Assembly: GCF_900129135.1 (NCBI RefSeq)
Contig: NZ_FQVI01000001.1
Coordinates: forward strand, 491,085 to 555,084
Length of the DNA stretch: 64,000 nucleotides
Source: Lactonifactor longoviformis DSM 17459
GTDB taxonomy: Bacteria > Bacillota > Clostridia > Lachnospirales > Lachnospiraceae
Reading direction: 5' to 3'
Part shown: positions 1 through 8,241 of the stretch, one piece after another
Layout of the letters: every line of letters begins with the position of its first letter
Numbering within the stretch: position 1 is the first letter of the stretch
Notes under the pieces: model-generated
Told to the model about the DNA's origin: nothing
Seen by the model: only the letters and a program-made list of their open reading frames with translations
The model's database searches: none
Position numbers and translations under genes: made by a program

Positions 1-150
1 ATAATTAGTATTTTATCCATACAGCACCTCTCGCCTTCTGCTTACTTATACAGCCTGCACAGTGCGGCAGGCACACATAGTATATCATATTTTGAATCCC
101 ATTCCTATATTGCGGATTTCGGTTATTGGATGCTCCTGCCCTGCAATAGC

Positions 151-190
151 GCAGCCGCGCTGTATCTCCTTCGAGTTACAGCGCGGCTGC
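151..190. repeat. perfect 14-bp stem-loop
   Basis: The arms GCAGCCGCGCTGTA (151-164) and TACAGCGCGGCTGC (177-190) are perfectly complementary around a 12-nt loop. The hairpin lies downstream of the minus-strand CNNM/CBS gene, so it may end that transcript, but no clear T-run follows on either strand. Nothing else is seen in 1-233. Confidence 0.5.
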
Positions 191-233
191 CGGGTATTTG
201 CTGTTGCATCACATTTTTACACTTCTGTCACTG

Positions 234-1553
234 TCAAAAATCCGGATGCTCTACCTTCAGCACCACAGAGCGAATCCGTTTCCCTTCCATCTTTTCTATG
301 ATAAACTTTACAGACTCTAAAGCTACACTCTCATTCTTTCCGTCCGGAATATACCCAAGAGTCTCAATGAGAAACCCAGACAGAGTGTCATAATTCTCTG
401 TTTTCAGGTCCAGGTGCAGCTGCTCATTGATCTCCTCAACCAGAACACTTCCGTCCAGACGATAGGTATCTTCCTCTATTTTTTCGATATCCGGAGTTAC
501 CATATCATACTCATCATTGATATCTCCCACGATTTCTTCCACAAGATCCTCAATGGTAACAATACCGGAAAAACCCCCGTATTCATCGATCAGGACTGCC
601 ATATGATCCCTGTTCCTCTGCATTTCCCGGAACAGTTCATCTGTGTTTTTGCTGTCCGGAACAAAGAACGCGGGGTGAATCAGCGCTCTGATATCCAGAT
701 CCGACCAAGCTGTTTTGTGCATCTCTATCATGAAATCTTTCATATGTAGGATTCCTACAATATTGTCGATACTTTCTTCATAGACAGGGATTCTGGAATG
801 GCGGCTCTCCAGTACCTCGTCAATATACGCCTCAAATGGCTCGCTCAGATCGATAGCAAATACGTCCCTTCTGGGAATCATAACATCCCTGGCCAGCTTA
901 TCGTCAAAAGAAAAGACAGAATTAATCATATCCCTCTCTTCTTTGTTGAAAACCCCTGCCTCGCTTCCCATTTCCAGCATGGCTTTGATTTCCTCCTCCG
1001 TTACTGCCTCCTCCAGATGATCGGTCTTCATCCCCGCCAGACGGAGCACGCCGTTGGTGGACAGCGACAATAATTTAATAAAGGGGGACAGGATCCTGGA
1101 AATAAGATAAATCGGCTTTACCGTCATCATACTGAACTCTTCCGCTTTCTGTAAAGCAATCCGTTTGGGAACCAGTTCTCCGAAGACAAGATTAAAATAA
1201 GACAGCAGTATAGTAAATGCCACAACTGCAATAGTTCCGCTGTAGGGAATCCCAAACTGTTTCAGCCACTCCCCAAGCAGCTGGGAGATACCTGTAGCTG
1301 CAGAAGCACTGGAAAGAAAGCCTGCAAAGGTAATCGCCACCTGTATGGTGGACAGGAATTTGGTGGAATCCTCGAAAAGGGTCTGCACCAGCATTGCCTT
1401 TTTGCTGCCCTCCTCAGCTAATACCTTAATCTTATTCTTGTTTACAGAGACCACTGCCATCTCCGCTCCTGCAAAAAAAGCATTCACCAGTGTCAGAAAT
1501 ACAAGAAACAGCAGCTGAAACATAATAGAGTTCCCGTCAGGGTCTGCGTCCAT
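234..1553 (-). CDS. CNNM/CBS-domain membrane protein (HlyC/CorC family)
   Basis: Predicted integral membrane protein of the CorC/CNNM family, usually linked to divalent-cation (Mg2+) transport or homeostasis; the old name hemolysin is misleading. The first ~190 residues form the CNNM transmembrane domain: a helix at residues 11-30 with the family motif NAFFAGAEMA, then hydrophobic segments near 65-90 and 100-125. A tandem CBS pair follows at ~205-330 (VMIPRRDVFAID, SRIPVYEESIDNIVGILHMKD, AVLIDEYGGFSGIVTIEDLVEEIVGDI). A C-terminal CorC_HlyC domain of ~80 residues ends the protein. At 439 residues it is normal length. The ATG at 1553 is preceded by AGGAGGAG at good spacing, and that ribosome binding site lies inside a near-perfect palindrome. 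It is a single-gene unit transcribed toward the left edge. Confidence 0.93.
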   Translation of the reverse strand: MDADPDGNSIMFQLLFLVFLTLVNAFFAGAEMAVVSVNKNKIKVLAEEGSKKAMLVQTLFEDSTKFLSTIQVAITFAGFLSSASAATGISQLLGEWLKQFGIPYSGTIAVVAFTILLSYFNLVFGELVPKRIALQKAEEFSMMTVKPIYLISRILSPFIKLLSLSTNGVLRLAGMKTDHLEEAVTEEEIKAMLEMGSEAGVFNKEERDMINSVFSFDDKLARDVMIPRRDVFAIDLSEPFEAYIDEVLESRHSRIPVYEESIDNIVGILHMKDFMIEMHKTAWSDLDIRALIHPAFFVPDSKNTDELFREMQRNRDHMAVLIDEYGGFSGIVTIEDLVEEIVGDINDEYDMVTPDIEKIEEDTYRLDGSVLVEEINEQLHLDLKTENYDTLSGFLIETLGYIPDGKNESVALESVKFIIEKMEGKRIRSVVLKVEHPDF

Positions 1554-1558
1554 AAAAA

Positions 1559-1593
1559 ATACTCCTCCTAAAAATAATTTTTAGAAGGAGTAT
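1559..1593. promoter_or_regulatory. 35-bp palindrome covering the CNNM/CBS gene ribosome binding site
   Basis: Two 17-bp arms (ATACTCCTCCTAAAAAT at 1559-1575 and ATTTTTAGAAGGAGTAT at 1577-1593) match at 16 of 17 positions around one central base. On the minus strand the AGGAGGAG that serves the gene starting at 1553 lies in one arm. The dyad could hide the ribosome binding site in a hairpin or be a protein operator. Confidence 0.5.
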
Positions 1594-1667
1594 ACCATAA
1601 ATTTCAGGGGACGTGGAGACATTTATTAAAGATTAACGAAAAATTTATATTTCCGGAACCCCTTGTT

Positions 1668-2198
1668 CTATTTCACCAGTTTCTGTATCTTTTTGCTTTT
1701 TTCTGTTCCTGCCCTGACCAGCAGCTCAAACAAAACAGATTCACAAGTGGTTAAAACTGCCCCTTCCGCCTCAGCCCGCCTGAGAGCTGCAGCCTTGTCC
1801 TCCAGCTTTCTGGAGGATATACAGTCTGTCACAAGAACGGGAACATACCCATTGTCCGTAAGGTCCAAAAGCGTCTGAAGAACACAGATATGTGCCTCAA
1901 TACCGCAGAGTATAACATATTTTTTTCCCTGAATATAGGGAAGAACCGCTTCATACGCACTGAAGCTTATCTTCTCCGTATACTGTTCTGTACCCGCTGC
2001 CTCTGTAATCTCCCCTACCGTCCTTCCCAGTCCTTTGGTATACTGCTGGGTGATAAAAAGAGGGATGTCCAGCACTCTCAGTCCCCTCAGCAAAATGTCT
2101 GACGCCGCTGTCAGCTTCTCTCTCTCCGCCATCACAGGCATTAACCTCTCCTGATAATCTATCACAATGGCGGCTGTTTCCTCTGCTATTATCTTCAC
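1668..2198 (-). CDS. isochorismatase-family cysteine hydrolase
   Basis: Cytoplasmic hydrolase of the isochorismatase-like alpha/beta fold, the fold of nicotinamidase and related amidases; the substrate cannot be told. The family triad is visible: an early Asp in AAIVIDYQERL (residue ~14), a Lys in YTEKISFSAY (~75), and the nucleophile Cys in CGIEAHICVLQT (~104) after the characteristic GIEA turn. At 176 residues it matches the short YcaC/nicotinamidase-like class. It starts at a GTG (2196-2198) with GAGGAG six bases upstream. The divergent ABC transporter starts 180 bp to the right, so this is probably a single-gene transcript. Confidence 0.85.
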   Translation of the reverse strand: MKIIAEETAAIVIDYQERLMPVMAEREKLTAASDILLRGLRVLDIPLFITQQYTKGLGRTVGEITEAAGTEQYTEKISFSAYEAVLPYIQGKKYVILCGIEAHICVLQTLLDLTDNGYVPVLVTDCISSRKLEDKAAALRRAEAEGAVLTTCESVLFELLVRAGTEKSKKIQKLVK

Positions 2199-2376
2199 AC
2201 TTATTTCTCCTCTCTGTCATATGGTTTCAGCATACCCCATATCCTTCCCTCTGTCCAGTATTTGCCAAGTATCGCACTGGTTGATTTAGACAGCCTGAAG
2301 TCAACTTCTGCTCCCTTGTTCCCGGAAGTTCCCGGCTTTACAATAGAAACACAAACTAGTAAAGAAGGTGACCTCA

Positions 2377-3117
2377 ATGCAAAGACAAACAACCAAAAAA
2401 GATATCCTGGTAATCCGGAATTTTTCCAAATCCTATCAGAAAGGGAAGAAAGCGGTAAACGATCTGAGCCTTTCGGTTCAGGCAGGAGATATCTATGGAT
2501 TCATCGGACACAACGGGGCGGGAAAGACGACCACCATCCGGGCGGTGGCAGGCATTCTGGAATTCCGGGAGGGAGAGATCCTGATCTGCGGCCATTCCAT
2601 TCAGAAAGAACCCATACTCTGCAAATCGGAGATCGCGTATATTCCCGACAACCCGGATCTCTACGAATATCTCACAGGGATTCAGTATCTTACTTATATT
2701 GGTGACATTTTTCAGGTGTCTGCCGCACAGAAGGAAGCGCGTATCCGGAAATACTCTGACCTTCTGGAGCTGACGGAGCATCTGGGGGACTTAATTTCCT
2801 CCTACTCTCACGGGATGAAGCAAAAACTGGCTATTATATCAGCTCTTATCCATGACCCACGTCTCCTCATACTGGACGAACCCTTTGTAGGTCTGGATCC
2901 ACAGGCTTCCTATCACCTGAAAAGCATTATGAAAGAGCTGTGTGACAAGGGAAGTGCAATCTTTTTCTCCACCCACGTTCTGGAGGTAGCGGAGAAGCTC
3001 TGCAATAAGATAGCCATAATAAAAAACGGCAGGCTCATTGCCAGCGGTCCCACCGAAGAGGTTCGGGGCAGCAGCAGCCTGGAAGAAGTATTTCTGGAGG
3101 TGGCCAAGGATGAATAG
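2377..3117 (+). CDS. ABC transporter ATP-binding protein (ABC-2 type exporter)
   Basis: Cytoplasmic ATPase of a heterodimeric ABC transporter, partner of the permease that overlaps its end. The sequence shows Walker A GHNGAGKTTT (~residues 45-54), an ABC signature degenerate to YSHGMKQKL in place of LSGGQ, Walker B LLILDEPFVGLD, and the H-loop FFSTHVLE. The pattern resembles the EcsA/YthP group. I chose the ATG at 2377 (MQRQTTKK) because AAGGTGA sits just upstream; a GTG at 2368 is possible in frame. Its stop overlaps the permease start by 8 bases, so translation is probably coupled. Cargo unknown. Confidence 0.92.
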   Translation: MQRQTTKKDILVIRNFSKSYQKGKKAVNDLSLSVQAGDIYGFIGHNGAGKTTTIRAVAGILEFREGEILICGHSIQKEPILCKSEIAYIPDNPDLYEYLTGIQYLTYIGDIFQVSAAQKEARIRKYSDLLELTEHLGDLISSYSHGMKQKLAIISALIHDPRLLILDEPFVGLDPQASYHLKSIMKELCDKGSAIFFSTHVLEVAEKLCNKIAIIKNGRLIASGPTEEVRGSSSLEEVFLEVAKDE

Positions 3118-4693
3118 CTATAAAGTTTTGTTCAAGGTTCAGCTTCTCTCCTCCTTTGGATTCAACCGTTTCCTCCATTCCAGAGATAAAAAAGACAGAA
3201 GAAACTGCATTCTGATGGGGGCTGTCTACGGAATCCTGTTTTTGATGGGCACGCTCTACAGTATTGCCATAGCCTATGGCTGCCGGCAGATGGGGATGAC
3301 AGATCTTCTTCCCTCCCTGACGCTGATGGCCAGTGCCGTCCTCACCATAATCGTTACTTTTATGAAGACAAACGGGATTCTGTTTGGAATGAAGGACTAT
3401 GACATGGTAATGTCACTTCCCGTCTCCGTCCCTGCCCTGCTCCTCTCCAGGCTTACTGCCGTGTACCTTATGAATCTTGCGGCTGCCGCCATTGCTATGG
3501 TGCCTTCCATGATTGTATACGGCCTGGAGCATCCGGGCGGTCCCGGGGGCTGGTTTACCATGCTAGTCTCTGTCTTTCTGGCTCCCCTCCTTCCCATGGT
3601 TCTGTCTGCCGTGGCAAGTACTCTGATTCTGTCTGCCGCACTCCGGTTTAAATACAGGAATCTGGCAACGATCCTGTTAAGTGTAGGGGCAATCCTGCTG
3701 GTGGTGGGTGCTTCTTTCCGTATGCAGAATATGAACGCAGAGGATCTTGCAGCCATCGGACAGGCAGCTGCACAGCAGGTGAATGCCGTCTATCCCCCGG
3801 CCGCCCTTCTCTCAGAGGCCCTGAATCACGGCAGCATGTTGTATTTCCTGTATTTTGTTCTCTTATCCCTGGGAAGTACCGGACTGTTTTTGCTGCTTTT
3901 GTCCCTGAGCTTTGCCAAAATAAACACAGCCCTCTTTTCTCATCACACCGGAGGGACCTACAAGATGCAGCATCTGGGCACAGCGTCACCTCTGGCTGCC
4001 ATTTATAAAAAAGAATTCCGCCGCCTTATGTCCTCCTCCATCTACCTGCTGAATACGTCGGTGGGTGAGATTCTGCTCATTGTCTTAAGCGTCTTATTTC
4101 TCTTTACCGACAAGGGACAGCTGCAAGAGCTGCTGGGAGGATACGGAATTATCCTGGAATTCTCCCGGTCTATCCCCTTTGTCATCTCTCTCTTTATGGT
4201 TATGAGCTGCACAACCTGTGCCTCCATCTCTCTGGAGGGAAAGGCACGCTGGTGCCTTTTTACAGCCCCAGTGGCGCCCGGCACCATCTTTCTGGCAAAA
4301 ATAGGAGTAAATCTGACACTTATGCTGCCCTCAGCAGGGATCGCCGGCATCTTCTTAGCCATACACTTCCGGCCGGATCCCCTCACCGGACTTTTCTTTT
4401 TCCTTACGCCTTTTGCCTACGCCTTCTTTACCGCGGTGCTTGGTCTTGCCCTGGATTTGAAATATCCCCGGTATGACTGGGCCACAGAATATCACGCGGT
4501 GAAGCAGGGACTCCCGGTCCTGGCAACCATAGGCGCCGGAATGCTCATGGTTCTGCCGCCCCTTGCCGTTACCTTCCTGATTTCCTCATGGGCCCTGCCC
4601 GTGACAGTCTGTTTTACACTTCTTGCAGGGGGAGGTGCCTGGTATTTATATAGGAGAATCTCTTGTTTCTTTTCTTCAAATCTATTACAATAA
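3110..4693 (+). CDS. ABC-2 type transporter permease
   Basis: Polytopic membrane protein of 527 residues with about ten to twelve hydrophobic segments, including AVYGILFLMGTLYSIAIAYG near residue 45, paired clusters near 150-220, and a final set near 440-515. No enzymatic motif is seen. It directly follows and overlaps the ATP-binding gene, so the two should form one exporter or processing transporter. The ATG at 3110 has GGAGG 9 bases upstream and lies across the stop of the ATPase gene; an upstream in-frame extension inside the ATPase gene is not credible. The size and arrangement recall putative EcsB/YthQ-type permeases, but the substrate cannot be inferred. Confidence 0.88.
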   Translation: MNSYKVLFKVQLLSSFGFNRFLHSRDKKDRRNCILMGAVYGILFLMGTLYSIAIAYGCRQMGMTDLLPSLTLMASAVLTIIVTFMKTNGILFGMKDYDMVMSLPVSVPALLLSRLTAVYLMNLAAAAIAMVPSMIVYGLEHPGGPGGWFTMLVSVFLAPLLPMVLSAVASTLILSAALRFKYRNLATILLSVGAILLVVGASFRMQNMNAEDLAAIGQAAAQQVNAVYPPAALLSEALNHGSMLYFLYFVLLSLGSTGLFLLLLSLSFAKINTALFSHHTGGTYKMQHLGTASPLAAIYKKEFRRLMSSSIYLLNTSVGEILLIVLSVLFLFTDKGQLQELLGGYGIILEFSRSIPFVISLFMVMSCTTCASISLEGKARWCLFTAPVAPGTIFLAKIGVNLTLMLPSAGIAGIFLAIHFRPDPLTGLFFFLTPFAYAFFTAVLGLALDLKYPRYDWATEYHAVKQGLPVLATIGAGMLMVLPPLAVTFLISSWALPVTVCFTLLAGGGAWYLYRRISCFFSSNLLQ

Positions 4694-4737
4694 AAGCGTG
4701 TTCCCTCAGAATGGAACGAGACTTAGGAAGAAAGGAA

Positions 4738-6450
4738 ATGAAAATGAAAAATTCAACTGATTTAAAGACACTGCTGCTTGCAATTAACCATAAAAGTTAT
4801 CCGGCTTATAAAGATACCCGGGGGAGCTACCAGTTCCCCGGGTATCTTCTGTCCATTGACCATGTACAGGGAGATCCTTTTGCCTCCCCCTCCAAGGTAA
4901 GTCTGGTCATCGAGGGCAGACAGGCCGGCTTCCCCGCCGGACTTTTTGACACGTCCTACAAGCGGACCGCACTCTGCGACTACCTCACCCGTATTTTCGC
5001 CCAGAAAATTGACCGCTATAATTTCAAGGCCAAAGGCTCCGGCAAAAGCGGCCTCATATCTGTCAGCCGGTGCGGACAAGAGGTTTTGGAGCGTACTGCC
5101 TGCACCATCCACCCCAGGACAGGTACTCTTACAGTTCATCTGGAAGTGGGCTTTCCGGCCAACGGCAGAACCATTAATTCCTCAGAGCTCATCAAAATCC
5201 TCTATGATTTTCTCCCTGACTGCGTCACCTCCTCCTTTTATTATCAGAAGCTGAATGCCCGTCAGGTGGCCGAAGTCATCTATCTGGCAGAAGACCAGGA
5301 ATATATCCGCAGCCAGCTTTCCTCCCTGGGGCTCACCGCTTTTGTGGCAAATGGCTCCATTCTTCCAAGGGAAAGCGGCGTCTCCAGCCGTCCCATGCGG
5401 CAGGCAATCCCCTTCCAGTCCCCCAAGTCTCTGGAGGTAACTCTGGAACTTCCCCACCGGGGAACACTTTCCGGTATGGGGCTGCGAAAAGGCATCACCA
5501 TCATTGTGGGGGGCGGATATCACGGAAAATCAACGCTCCTGAAGGCACTGGAACTGGGTGTATACAATCATATTAAGGGAGATGGAAGAGAGTATGTCAT
5601 CACGGATCCCACTGCCGTTAAAATCCGGGCGGAAGACGGGCGGAGCATTAAAAAAACGGATATTTCTCTGTTTGTCAATGACCTGCCGAACGGAAAAGAC
5701 ACTGTTTCCTTCACCACAGAAGATGCCAGCGGCAGCACCTCTCAGGCCGCCAATGTAATAGAAGCCATGGAGGCGGGGACCTCCCTCTTTCTCATCGATG
5801 AGGATACCAGCGCCACCAACTTTATGATCCGGGATGAGCTGATGCAGCGTGTGGTTCACAGGGATCAGGAGCCTATCACCCCGTTCCTTGAGAGAGTCCG
5901 CCACCTGTACGAAGCATACGGAATATCCTCCGTGATTGTGGCCGGCAGTTCCGGTTCCTTTTTCCACATTGCCGATCGGGTGATTCAGATGGACCGGTAT
6001 CTCCCCAGGGATATCACCGAACTGGCAAAAGAAGAAGCCAAAGCGTTTCCTGCCCTCACCCTCCCCGGCAAGCTTCCTGCCGCCCCCTCTTTCCTGCGGA
6101 CGCCTGGTTACAGCTCTTCCGTAAAGGGAAACAGCCGCGTAAAGATTAAGGTAATGGGAAAAGACGGAATATCCATGAACAAAGAGACCATTGATTTAAG
6201 GTATGTGGAACAGCTGGCAGACAGTGAACAGACCGCAGCCCTGGGTTACATGATAAAATATGCGGAGTGTAATCTTCTGGATGGAAAAAAAGATTTACGA
6301 ACCATCGTGGACCTTCTGGAGCAGCTCATCCGCCAGAAAGGACTGGCCGCAGTCACTGAGAGCAGTTATCTCCCCTCCAACCTGGCCATGCCAAGGAGGC
6401 AGGAGATCTTTGCCTGCTTTAACCGGTACAGAGGATTATCCCTGAAGTAA
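4738..6450 (+). CDS. predicted ABC-class ATPase (COG3044-like)
   Basis: Soluble P-loop ATPase of the ABC_ATPase family (COG3044 type), function unknown. The Walker A region is GGGYHGKSTLLKALE near residue 265 of 570, and a Walker B-like SLFLIDEDTSATNF lies near 360. A later SSVIVAGSSGSFFHIAD segment is typical of this family. There are no transmembrane segments, so it is not a transporter subunit even though it follows the ABC-2 pair by 44 bp. The likely start is ATG 4738 (MKMKNSTD) with AGGAAG upstream; ATG 4744 is also possible. An upstream in-frame extension would overlap the permease end and lacks support. Confidence 0.85.
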   Translation: MKMKNSTDLKTLLLAINHKSYPAYKDTRGSYQFPGYLLSIDHVQGDPFASPSKVSLVIEGRQAGFPAGLFDTSYKRTALCDYLTRIFAQKIDRYNFKAKGSGKSGLISVSRCGQEVLERTACTIHPRTGTLTVHLEVGFPANGRTINSSELIKILYDFLPDCVTSSFYYQKLNARQVAEVIYLAEDQEYIRSQLSSLGLTAFVANGSILPRESGVSSRPMRQAIPFQSPKSLEVTLELPHRGTLSGMGLRKGITIIVGGGYHGKSTLLKALELGVYNHIKGDGREYVITDPTAVKIRAEDGRSIKKTDISLFVNDLPNGKDTVSFTTEDASGSTSQAANVIEAMEAGTSLFLIDEDTSATNFMIRDELMQRVVHRDQEPITPFLERVRHLYEAYGISSVIVAGSSGSFFHIADRVIQMDRYLPRDITELAKEEAKAFPALTLPGKLPAAPSFLRTPGYSSSVKGNSRVKIKVMGKDGISMNKETIDLRYVEQLADSEQTAALGYMIKYAECNLLDGKKDLRTIVDLLEQLIRQKGLAAVTESSYLPSNLAMPRRQEIFACFNRYRGLSLK

Positions 6451-6508
6451 TCTTCCCCTTTTTCAGCAGGGTACTCATCTGCACTTTTCCTTCTTTTTAA
6501 CCTTTAGA

Positions 6509-6539
6509 CTGGCAAACCTTCTTTTATTAGTGCTATAAT
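6509..6539 (+). promoter_or_regulatory. candidate promoter of the OYE-type oxidoreductase
   Basis: A good -10 TATAAT (6534-6539) preceded by TGC lies 44 bp upstream of the start codon; the best -35 candidate, CTGGCA at 6509, has a long 19-bp spacer. The core TTAGTGCTATA recurs upstream of the next gene (about 7609-7619). Confidence 0.45.
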
Positions 6540-6582
6540 AGTGTCAATACTCAAGTCTATCATAATGTAGGAGGAATAACAT

Positions 6583-7587
6583 ATGCCACATCTTTTTGAG
6601 CCTTTCATTACCAAACATCTGACGTTAAGAAACAGACTGGTCTTTCCGCCCATGGCCACAGCCAAATGCCAGGCTGACGGTATCATCACCCAGGACGTTC
6701 TGGATTACTACCGGCAGAGGTCCCAGGGGGGCTATATCGGAATGATCATTGCAGAGCACAGCTATATTTCCCCCCAGGGGAAAGCCGCGGCCCATCAGAT
6801 GGGGATTCACAGCGACGACTGTCTCCCCGGTCTGAGGCAGCTGGCGGATGTCATAAAGAAGGACGGCAGCAAAGCCGTCATTCAGATCAATCATGCAGGA
6901 AGCGCCTGTGAGCCTGCTCTGAATCACCATCCCACCCTGGCCCCCTCTCCCATTAAAAATATACGCAAAGGGTTTCTCCCGGACAAGGTTATGGACAAAG
7001 ATGACATGCTTCAGGTCATTGAAGAATTTCAGCTGGCCGCCCGGCGGGCCAAGGCTGCCGGCTTTGACGGGGTGGAGATTCACTGTGCCCACGGATACCT
7101 TCTGAATCAATTCTACTCTCCTCTCAGCAACCGCCGCACGGACGAATACGGAGGTTCCCTGGAAAACCGCCTTCGTCTGCCCCTGGAGGTTGTCACTGCG
7201 GTCCGCTGTGAGGTAGGCCCGGACTATCCGGTTCTGCTTCGTCTGGGCGCCTGTGATTACATGGAAGGAGGCACCGTACTGGAAGACAGCATCGCAGCCG
7301 CAAAAATGTTTGAGAAAGCAGGCGTTACCATCCTGGACATCTCCGGCGGCCACTGCGGATATACCATCCCGGAAGCTTCCGCCCAGCCACAGGGCTATTT
7401 CTCTTCCCTGACCCAGCCCATCAAACAAGCCGTATCCCTTCCTGTGATTCTTACAGGGGGAATCACGGACGCCAGGGCTGCCGATCACCTTTTGGTTTCA
7501 GAAAAAGCAGATTTGGCGGGCGTAGGCAGGGCTATCTATAAAGACCCCGCGTGGATGCAGAGGGCCTGTGAGGAGTACCTTCTATAA
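6583..7587 (+). CDS. NADH:flavin oxidoreductase, old yellow enzyme family
   Basis: FMN-dependent TIM-barrel oxidoreductase of the OYE family, which reduces activated C=C bonds or related substrates with NAD(P)H. The sequence shows the N-terminal LRNRLVFPPMATAKC, the central DGVEIHCAHGYLLNQFYSP with the following NRRTDEYGGSLENR signature, and the C-terminal phosphate-binding VILTGGITDARAAD and GVGRAIYKDPAW. At 334 residues it is the short form without the C-terminal FeS/FAD domains of 2,4-dienoyl-CoA reductases. AGGAGG precedes the ATG at 6583. A neighbouring flavin reductase-like gene on the same strand may have related redox work. Confidence 0.9.
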   Translation: MPHLFEPFITKHLTLRNRLVFPPMATAKCQADGIITQDVLDYYRQRSQGGYIGMIIAEHSYISPQGKAAAHQMGIHSDDCLPGLRQLADVIKKDGSKAVIQINHAGSACEPALNHHPTLAPSPIKNIRKGFLPDKVMDKDDMLQVIEEFQLAARRAKAAGFDGVEIHCAHGYLLNQFYSPLSNRRTDEYGGSLENRLRLPLEVVTAVRCEVGPDYPVLLRLGACDYMEGGTVLEDSIAAAKMFEKAGVTILDISGGHCGYTIPEASAQPQGYFSSLTQPIKQAVSLPVILTGGITDARAADHLLVSEKADLAGVGRAIYKDPAWMQRACEEYLL

Positions 7588-7671
7588 TCCAAGTGACAAC
7601 CGGCGGTCTTAGTGCTATACTATAAACCAGAGACTTCTCTTAATTTCGTATTACAGAAAGGCAGGTATTAT

Positions 7672-8178
7672 ATGAGTTTCAAAGAGATAACACCAGAGCA
7701 ATTACAGTTCAATCCCTTTACTAAAATCGGAAAAGAATGGCTGCTCATCACTGCAGGCACCAAAGATAAATTCAATACCATGACCGCAAGCTGGGGCGGT
7801 GTGGGCGTATTCTGGGGCAAGAACACAGTGACCACTTATATCCGTCCCCAGAGATATACAAAGGAATTTGTGGATGCCAATGACACGTTTACTCTTGCAT
7901 TCTTTGACCCGTCCTACAAAAAGGCCCTGAATCTCTGCGGCACCGTATCCGGAAGAGATACAGACAAAGTAAAGGACGCGGGACTGACCCCTCTTTTTGT
8001 GGATGAAACGGTTGCGTTTGAGGAGGCAAATCTCATTCTCGTGTGCAAAAAAATGTATCAGGACGCCATGCCGCCGGAAAACTTTATTGCAAAAGAAATG
8101 GACGAAAAATGGTATCCCAATAAAGACTATCACACTATGTATATTTCAGAGATTGTAAAGGTACTGGAAAAGGAATAG
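7672..8178 (+). CDS. flavin reductase-like domain protein
   Basis: Small (168-residue) cytoplasmic FMN-binding split-barrel protein of the flavin reductase family. Its ITAGTKDKFNTMTASWGGVGVFW and the following TYIRPQRYTKEFVD segments match the family FMN-binding core. Such proteins supply reduced flavin or bind FMN in poorly characterised redox reactions. The ATG at 7672 has AAGGCAGG upstream. A longer in-frame reading from 7612 is unlikely, because that stretch holds a TATACT/TATAAA -10-like sequence. A terminator hairpin follows at 8191. Confidence 0.85.
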   Translation: MSFKEITPEQLQFNPFTKIGKEWLLITAGTKDKFNTMTASWGGVGVFWGKNTVTTYIRPQRYTKEFVDANDTFTLAFFDPSYKKALNLCGTVSGRDTDKVKDAGLTPLFVDETVAFEEANLILVCKKMYQDAMPPENFIAKEMDEKWYPNKDYHTMYISEIVKVLEKE

Positions 8179-8190
8179 GATAACGTAAAA

Positions 8191-8225
8191 GAGGGCAGGG
8201 AGTTCTGTAGATTCTCCCTGCCCTC
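8191..8225 (-). terminator. hairpin terminator between convergent genes
   Basis: The arms GAGGGCAGGGAG (8191-8202) and CTCCCTGCCCTC (8214-8225) are perfectly complementary. On the minus strand the hairpin is followed by TTTTACG, so it best ends the mocA-side operon; it may also stop plus-strand transcripts. Confidence 0.75.
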
Positions 8226-8241
8226 TCCTATGGATTGCCAT

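Noticed and set aside
6625-7488. 287-codon minus-strand frame opposite the OYE-type gene
   Set aside because: It lies wholly antisense to a gene with clear family motifs and shows no protein family features itself.
7612-7671. N-terminal extension of the flavin reductase-like protein
   Set aside because: The stretch contains a -10-like sequence and no homology; ATG 7672 has a proper ribosome binding site.
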